From: Candidatus Poribacteria bacterium
GTDB taxonomy: Bacteria; Poribacteria; WGA-4E; WGA-3G
Assembly (NCBI GenBank): GCA_022394775.1
Contig: JAGFCB010000161.1
Coordinates: 1-55,342 of the forward strand
DNA: 55,342 nt
Direction: 5' to 3'
In this document: piece after piece, positions 50,382 through 55,342 of the stretch
Layout: every line of letters starts with the position of its first letter
How positions within the stretch are numbered: the stretch's first letter is position 1
Notes under the pieces: model-generated
The model's database searches: none
What the model was told of the DNA's origin: nothing
The model's input: the letters and a program-made list of their open reading frames with translations, nothing else
Program-made: the position numbers and the translations under genes

Positions 50382-53300
50382 TTAGGAACATCCACTCGTC
50401 GCGCCACAATTTGCGCAGCGATAGCAGACACCACTTCTCACCATAAGTGCGCCACACTCAAGACACGGCGGAGCATCCGCATGCTGTAGCACAACCTGCT
50501 TTTCATGAGCCATCCAAGAGTCGTCGGTCTCACCATTACTTCCATGTCCATACGGATGGAGTTCCTCTGGTGGCACCATCTCTGCATCAAAAGCCTGCAT
50601 ATCGGCACCGCCGTGCGGTTCTTGGGAGAGAAACCGTATGCCGAGCCATCGGAAAACGTAATCTATAATCGACTTCGCCATCGGAATGTCAGGGTTAGAT
50701 GTGAAACCCGAAGGTTCAAATCGAACATGGCTAAATTTATTCACAAGCGACTCTAAGGGGACACCGTACTGCAATGCGATAGAAGTGAGAACCGCCACAG
50801 AATCCATCAGACCAGAGACCGCCGTTCCTTCTTTGCTCATACGGAGGAAAACTTCTCCAGGACTACCGTCATCATAGAAGCCGACATGAATATAACCTTC
50901 ATGACCGCCAACGCTAAATTTGTGCGTAAGAGAAGTACGCGTGTCTGAAAGACGCTTTCTGATAGGACGTTCACCAAGCGCATCAGGAATAGCCTCTTGG
51001 GTTTCACTTTCCGCATCCTGTTGGCTCCGAGTTGACAGGGGTTGGCTGCCTTTGCTACCATCCCGATAAACAGCCAGACATTTGACACCACGCCTCCACG
51101 CTTCCACGTATAAAGTTTTGATGTCATCTACCGTTGCATCGTGCGGGACATTGACAGTCTTGGAAATCGCACCGGAAATAAAGGGTTGCACAGCCGCCAT
51201 CATTTTCAACGGTCCCATGTGATTTATATAACGCGTTCCGTGCTTACCACACTGAACAGCACAATCGAAAACGGCATAGTGTGTCGGTGAGAGATGCGGT
51301 GCCCCCTCTACTGTGCCTGTACCACAGATAACCTCTTCAGCAATACTAATTTCATCTTCGCTGAATCCAATTGCAGAAAGAAGCTCAAAGCTCGGATCCG
51401 CTGCTTCTTCTTCCGTGATGCCTAACCGCTCAAGACACGCTTCGCCGAGAAAACCGGGTGCAAAAGCGAGATTCAGGTCAAACGCACTCGGTAGCATCTC
51501 CGCAACGCGATCGATATCTTCAGGTGTGAAACCCTTCCGTTTCAATGTATCCGGATTGATATGCGGTGTGCCTTCAAAAGTGCCTGTTCCGACTATGTAG
51601 GTAACAATCGCCTCAGTTTGCTGGAGCGTATAATCTAAGTTGTACAGGGCATCTCGGACGCTCTGGTTGACGATCTTCATGTAGCCACCGCCCGCTAATT
51701 TCTTGAACTTAACCAAGGCAAACTCTGGCTCGATCCCTGTCGTATCGCAATCCATCAGGAAGGAGATAGTTCCCGTCGGCGCGATGACGCTGATTTGTGA
51801 ATTCCGGTAGCCCCACTGCTCACCTTTCTCAACGCAAAGATCCCAATCCGCTTTTGCTGCGGCTAATAGATTAGATGGACATGCGTCTGGATCAATATTG
51901 TAAGCAGCATCGCGGTGCAACCGCATAACGCCCAACATCGAATCGCTATTCTCCGCGTATCCAGCGAAAGCTCCGACGCTTTTGGCAATCTCCGCACTCG
52001 TCTGATATCCTCGACCACTCAGGATAGCAGTAATAGCACCTGCGTAAGCGAAGGCTTGTTCGCTGTCGTAAGGAATGCCTAAACGCATCAAAAGCGCGCC
52101 CAAGTTAGCATAACCGAGTCCGAGCGGACGATATTCATGAGAACGTTGCGCTATATTTTCGGTCGGGTATGAAGAGAGGTCTACAATGATTTCCATTGCA
52201 GTCGCGAAGACACGGACAGTCGCACGAAAACCTTCAACATCAAAGGTATTATCGTCTGTCAAGAATTTCGCAAGGTTAATACTGGCGAGGTTGCAGGCAG
52301 AATCATCTAAGAACAGGTATTCACTGCACGGGTTGCTGGCATTAATCCTTCCTGTGTTTTTACAGGTATGCCATTTCTGAATCGTGCTATCAAATTGCAC
52401 ACCCGGATCCGCACATGCCCAAGCGGCGTAGGCAATCTTCTCCATTAACGTTCTGGCATCATACTCGTCGGCAACTTCACCACTTGTCCGAAAAGTAGTC
52501 TTCCAAGAATCCCCTTGGAGGTATGCATCCATGAATTCATCTGGAATCCGGACAGAGTTGTTGCTGTTCTGTCCACTGACAGTGCTGTAGGCTTCACCGT
52601 TGAAATCAGCAGGATACCCAGCAGCGATAAGAGCCTTTGCTTTATTCTCTTCCCTGAGTTTCCAGTCAATATAGTCAGCGATTTCTGGGTGGTCCATATC
52701 AAGGATGACCATTTTGGCTGCGCGTCGTGTCGTCCCTCCAGATTTGATACTTCCTGCCCACCGATCAAAACCTTCAAGGAACGAGAGAACCCCAGAACTC
52801 TCACCACCACCAGAGAGCAGTTCACCTTTCGCGCGAACTTGACTAAAATTAGAGCCTGTACCGCTCCCGTATTTAAAGAGACGTACTTCAGATCTCTGGA
52901 GCTCCAACATAGAGTCCAGAGAATCGTCAACGCTTTGAATGAAACAGGCGGAATTTTGCGGGTGTTGATATGCGTTGGTCGTAACCTTGACTTCTTCTCC
53001 GTCTCGGTCCCAATAGTAGTTCCCGCCGCCACCATCAATATTATATTCATGCCACAAGCCGCAGTTGAACCAGACAGGCGAGTTAAAAGCACCCCGTTGT
53101 GTAACAAGGATATGCGTCAATTCCATTTCAAATGCTTGCGCGTCTTCAGGCGTGGCAAAGTAGCCCCCGAACTCTTCGCCTGCGCGACGGAGCGTACGTG
53201 CTACGCGGGTAACTAACTGACGCGCACTGTCTTCTGATTCAGAACCGGGAACACCCGCTTTACGAAAATATTTTGATGCGGCAATATCCGTAGCGAGTTG

Positions 53301-53522
53301 CGTCCAGTTTGCCGGTACTTCAACCTGCTCCTGTTTAAAGATGACATCACCTTTTTCATTATAGATGACGGCATCACGACGTTCCCACTCCAACAAATCG
53401 AATGGATGAACGCCGGACTCGGTAAAATAGCGCGTGAAAACGAGACCTGCCCGATCATCTCCATTAGAATGTTTTGGAGAGGTTGCCCCTTCATCAACCC
53501 CGTTTGGATTATCAACTGTCAT
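50382..53522 (-). CDS. nrdJ: Vitamin B12-dependent (class II) ribonucleotide reductase
   Basis: 1046 residues from ATG 53522, with AAGGGG seven bases upstream; the frame extends ten codons further. An N-terminal segment is followed by the catalytic barrel: FNSPVWFNCG, GSGTGSNFSQVRAKGE, NPCSEYLFLDDSACNLASINL, PLGLGYANLGALLM and APTGTISFLMDCDTTGIEPEF, all hallmarks of NrdJ. The C-terminus has a TSCPD-type domain (GEVFLRMSKEGTAVSGLMDSV) and a zinc-ribbon-like CLECG...CYRCANCG...C end carrying redox cysteines. It reduces ribonucleotides using adenosylcobalamin, so growth does not need oxygen for this step. No cobalamin riboswitch is recognised upstream. Confidence 0.95.
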   Translation of the reverse strand: MTVDNPNGVDEGATSPKHSNGDDRAGLVFTRYFTESGVHPFDLLEWERRDAVIYNEKGDVIFKQEQVEVPANWTQLATDIAASKYFRKAGVPGSESEDSARQLVTRVARTLRRAGEEFGGYFATPEDAQAFEMELTHILVTQRGAFNSPVWFNCGLWHEYNIDGGGGNYYWDRDGEEVKVTTNAYQHPQNSACFIQSVDDSLDSMLELQRSEVRLFKYGSGTGSNFSQVRAKGELLSGGGESSGVLSFLEGFDRWAGSIKSGGTTRRAAKMVILDMDHPEIADYIDWKLREENKAKALIAAGYPADFNGEAYSTVSGQNSNNSVRIPDEFMDAYLQGDSWKTTFRTSGEVADEYDARTLMEKIAYAAWACADPGVQFDSTIQKWHTCKNTGRINASNPCSEYLFLDDSACNLASINLAKFLTDDNTFDVEGFRATVRVFATAMEIIVDLSSYPTENIAQRSHEYRPLGLGYANLGALLMRLGIPYDSEQAFAYAGAITAILSGRGYQTSAEIAKSVGAFAGYAENSDSMLGVMRLHRDAAYNIDPDACPSNLLAAAKADWDLCVEKGEQWGYRNSQISVIAPTGTISFLMDCDTTGIEPEFALVKFKKLAGGGYMKIVNQSVRDALYNLDYTLQQTEAIVTYIVGTGTFEGTPHINPDTLKRKGFTPEDIDRVAEMLPSAFDLNLAFAPGFLGEACLERLGITEEEAADPSFELLSAIGFSEDEISIAEEVICGTGTVEGAPHLSPTHYAVFDCAVQCGKHGTRYINHMGPLKMMAAVQPFISGAISKTVNVPHDATVDDIKTLYVEAWRRGVKCLAVYRDGSKGSQPLSTRSQQDAESETQEAIPDALGERPIRKRLSDTRTSLTHKFSVGGHEGYIHVGFYDDGSPGEVFLRMSKEGTAVSGLMDSVAVLTSIALQYGVPLESLVNKFSHVRFEPSGFTSNPDIPMAKSIIDYVFRWLGIRFLSQEPHGGADMQAFDAEMVPPEELHPYGHGSNGETDDSWMAHEKQVVLQHADAPPCLECGALMVRSGVCYRCANCGATSGCS

Positions 53523-53625
53523 ACTCATACCCCTTATAATTAGCGGTGTCACTGAGGAAGCACACCTGTGAAAACTATATTATGATGATCTGCGCTGCTA
53601 AGCGCGCCTATAAAAATCCCTCTGA

Positions 53626-54909
53626 TTATAATTGCTTTTCTTCAAGAATAATTCGATGATAACGCTTTTTGCCAGCACGGAGTAACAATTCATTATTCTC
53701 AAGTAGATCGGCACCAATAACCATATCTATCTCGCGGCACTGCTTTTCATTGATGTAGGCACCGCCTTGTTGAATGAGTCGTCGTGCTTCGCTACGCGAA
53801 TTTGCCAACCCGACTTCATGAAATAACGCCATGATTGGAATACCGCTGTCAAGTCGTTCCGTTGTAATAGGTGAAGTCGGCATCGCGGCACCATCAAGGT
53901 TGCCACCACCAAATGCCGCGAGCGATGCCGCTTGCGCTTTGTCTGCCTCTGTTTTTCCGTGAGCAAGTCGCGTGGTTTCGTACGCGAGTACTTCTTTTGC
54001 CTCCCGGATTGCTTCATCTTCCAGACTGCCAAGTCGTCGGACTTCATCCATTGGCAGGAAGGTGAAATACGCTAAGAACCGTGAGACATCGCGGTCGTCT
54101 ACGTTGATCCAATACTGATAAAATTCATACGGCGATGTCCGTTCAGCATCAAGCCAAACTGCGCCGCCTGCGGTTTTTCCCATCTTCGCGCCACTCGCCA
54201 CCGTAAGCAATGGAAAAGTGACCGCGTGGACCCGTTCGCCTTCAACGCGCCGAACAAGCTCAACACCGGCAAGAATATTGCCCCACTGATCATCTCCGCC
54301 GAGTTGGAGACGACACCCATATTTCTGAAAGAGACACAAGTAGTCATAAGCTTGGAGCAATTGATAATTAAACTCAAGAAATGAGAGACCAAGTTCACGA
54401 TCAAGCCGTTGCCGATAACCCTCTGCTTTAATCATCTCATTCACGCGAAAGTGTTTGCCAATATCGCGTAAAAACTCAATGTAGTTCACCGAAAGCAGCC
54501 AGTCAGCATTGTTGAGAAACCTACCTGCTTCCGTTCCAGTCTGCGAGGATTCGCTATCTGCTATTCCGTTATTAAGATTTAAGTAACGTTGGAGTTGCGT
54601 AAGGATACTCTTAGCGTTGGCTGAAATTTGTTCTTCCGACAACATAGGGCGCATCTCGGTCTTGTCGGTCGGGTCGCCAATCATTGTCGTCCCACCGCCG
54701 ATAATCGCGATCGGTTGATGTCCCGCACGCTGCAGGTGTGCCATCGCCATTATGGGAACAAGACTTCCGACATGCAGACTTGAGGCTGTCGGATCAAAAC
54801 CGACATAGTAAGTAACCTGCTCTTGAATTAACAGGCTCGCGACCTGTTCAGCATTTGTAGTCTGTTTAATAAAACCCCGTTCGTTCAGGGCTTCAAAGAC
54901 GTTTGGCAT
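53626..54909 (-). CDS. tyrS: Tyrosyl-tRNA synthetase
   Basis: 427 residues from ATG 54909, which has AGGACG five bases upstream; the frame runs 36 codons further without a ribosome site. YYVGFDPTASSLHVGSL holds the HIGH-type motif (HVGS, 46-49), GDDQWGNI is a tyrosine/adenylate-binding motif, and KMGKT stands for KMSKS. The C-terminal S4 domain (ANSRSEARRLIQQGGAYINEK) binds tRNA. It charges tRNA-Tyr. Its promoter is at 55113-55141; the leader has no T-box that I can recognise. Confidence 0.95.
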   Translation of the reverse strand: MPNVFEALNERGFIKQTTNAEQVASLLIQEQVTYYVGFDPTASSLHVGSLVPIMAMAHLQRAGHQPIAIIGGGTTMIGDPTDKTEMRPMLSEEQISANAKSILTQLQRYLNLNNGIADSESSQTGTEAGRFLNNADWLLSVNYIEFLRDIGKHFRVNEMIKAEGYRQRLDRELGLSFLEFNYQLLQAYDYLCLFQKYGCRLQLGGDDQWGNILAGVELVRRVEGERVHAVTFPLLTVASGAKMGKTAGGAVWLDAERTSPYEFYQYWINVDDRDVSRFLAYFTFLPMDEVRRLGSLEDEAIREAKEVLAYETTRLAHGKTEADKAQAASLAAFGGGNLDGAAMPTSPITTERLDSGIPIMALFHEVGLANSRSEARRLIQQGGAYINEKQCREIDMVIGADLLENNELLLRAGKKRYHRIILEEKQL

Positions 54910-55218
54910 TTTCGTCCTATTTGGATTCAGATTTTCCGGTTGGTTTGGATTGTATCTCAATATTGAGCACCCTGCAAATTTAGGTCCATAGTGTACCGTT
55001 CGCAGACCCAACAACATAAGATATACGATAGGGATTTAGTAGCAAATTTATGCATGTAACGCAGTATAGAAATTTGGAAAACGATTTTTTATGAAAATTA
55101 TTTGCTTCATAAATTATAAGACATTTTAATATCTCTTGCAAACAATTTTTCCAAAACCTGCCATCTCAGAGATACGATAAATGTTACCATAAATTTTGCT
55201 TACGATGCAAAAATATGC
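54910..55218. other. tyrS leader and promoter region
   Basis: About 309 bases with no gene. It contains the tyrS promoter (55113-55141) and a leader of about 197 bases. The leader is AT-rich in its first half and has no strong hairpin or T-box consensus that I can see. Confidence 0.6.
55113..55141 (-). promoter_or_regulatory. tyrS promoter
   Basis: On the minus strand TTGCAA (55136-55141) and TATAAT (55113-55118) with a 17-base spacer. Transcription would start near 55106, leaving a leader of about 197 bases before the tyrS ATG. Confidence 0.7.
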
Positions 55219-55342
55219 TTATGCTTCATCATCTTCCGCATAAGAATGTCCACTGAAAATTGCGCGGACCTGTTTCGCCGTTTTCGGACCTGAGAGCAGC
55301 TTCCCAATCCGATCGCCTTCCTCTTCAAGCAACGCCTTAACA
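55219..55342 (-). CDS. C-terminal end of an unidentified protein (cut by the window edge)
   Basis: An open frame enters from beyond 55342 and stops at TAA 55219-55221. The 40 visible residues are VKALLEEEGDRIGKLL, then SGPKTAKQVRAIFSGHSYAE, then DDEA. The acidic end and the regular helix-forming composition look like a genuine coding end, and it has the same strand as tyrS. The family cannot be identified from this fragment. Confidence 0.6.
   Translation of the reverse strand, partial: VKALLEEEGDRIGKLLSGPKTAKQVRAIFSGHSYAEDDEA

Noticed and set aside
52515..53216. 233-residue open frame antisense to nrdJ
   Set aside because: A shadow of a strongly conserved gene; composition is not protein-like.
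54910..55112. T-box riboswitch in the tyrS leader
   Set aside because: No AGGGTGG-type T-box sequence and no specifier hairpin could be found.
1..55342. tRNA genes and CRISPR arrays
   Set aside because: No tRNA-like TpsiC arm with matching acceptor ends and no regularly spaced repeats were seen on either strand.

Overview
The window reads as chromosomal DNA of an uncultured Gram-negative-type bacterium. MurE carries a DNPR motif, which indicates meso-diaminopimelate peptidoglycan, and the division genes sit in one long dcw cluster. Ribonucleotide reduction is the B12-dependent class II type. Secreted LamG, discoidin, kelch and FG-GAP proteins and Gfo/Idh/MocA oxidoreductases are frequent. 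From memory this mix, and the C-terminal KLAxTWGxLK tail on secreted proteins, resembles Candidatus Poribacteria or a close relative; that placement is an inference, not a measured result.

Layout. 1-2300: a duplicated nucleotidyltransferase-like protein with a good promoter. 2300-2930: no gene, but a MITE-like element with GGACTTACGCA ends. 2934-7267: four secreted proteins with the shared C-terminal tail, three of them tandem paralogues, and an oxidoreductase; several are joined by ATGA overlaps. 7361-7699: a probable selenoprotein, with an in-frame UGA in a UxxC motif followed by a SECIS-like hairpin. 7747-16579: an epimerase, then a region that looks like a defence island: two DNA methyltransferases (the second with a nuclease-like tail), a kelch propeller, an unexplained structured leader or RNA, a membrane PD-(D/E)xK protein, and a two-gene unit of an AAA15/OLD-like ATPase and a small PD-(D/E)xK protein. 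16669-20339: a secreted FG-GAP/ASPIC protein coupled to a TPR protein, and a LamG protein with the tail. 20483-22219: a radical SAM protein.

22397-41560 is the dcw cluster, all on the minus strand, in transcription order rsmH-ftsL-ftsI-murE-(alpha/beta hydrolase)-murF-ddl-mraY-murD-ftsW-murG-murC-ftsQ-ftsA-ftsZ. No mraZ and no murB are present. MurF has a membrane domain in place of its usual N-terminus. ftsZ has its own promoter and a possible tiny upstream reading frame. 41671-48740: an oxidoreductase, a divergent hydantoinase B, and an operon of an ECF sigma factor fused to a helical-repeat domain followed by two ABC-2 permeases. 48922-55342: RNase P RNA, a decayed sigma fragment, a HicBA toxin-antitoxin pair, nrdJ with tandem terminators, tyrS with promoter and leader, and the end of an unknown gene.

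The strongest leads beyond annotation are the selenoprotein, the C-terminal tail family, the ATPase-nuclease pair, and the structured region before the second methyltransferase. All were read by eye; no searches or folding programs were run.
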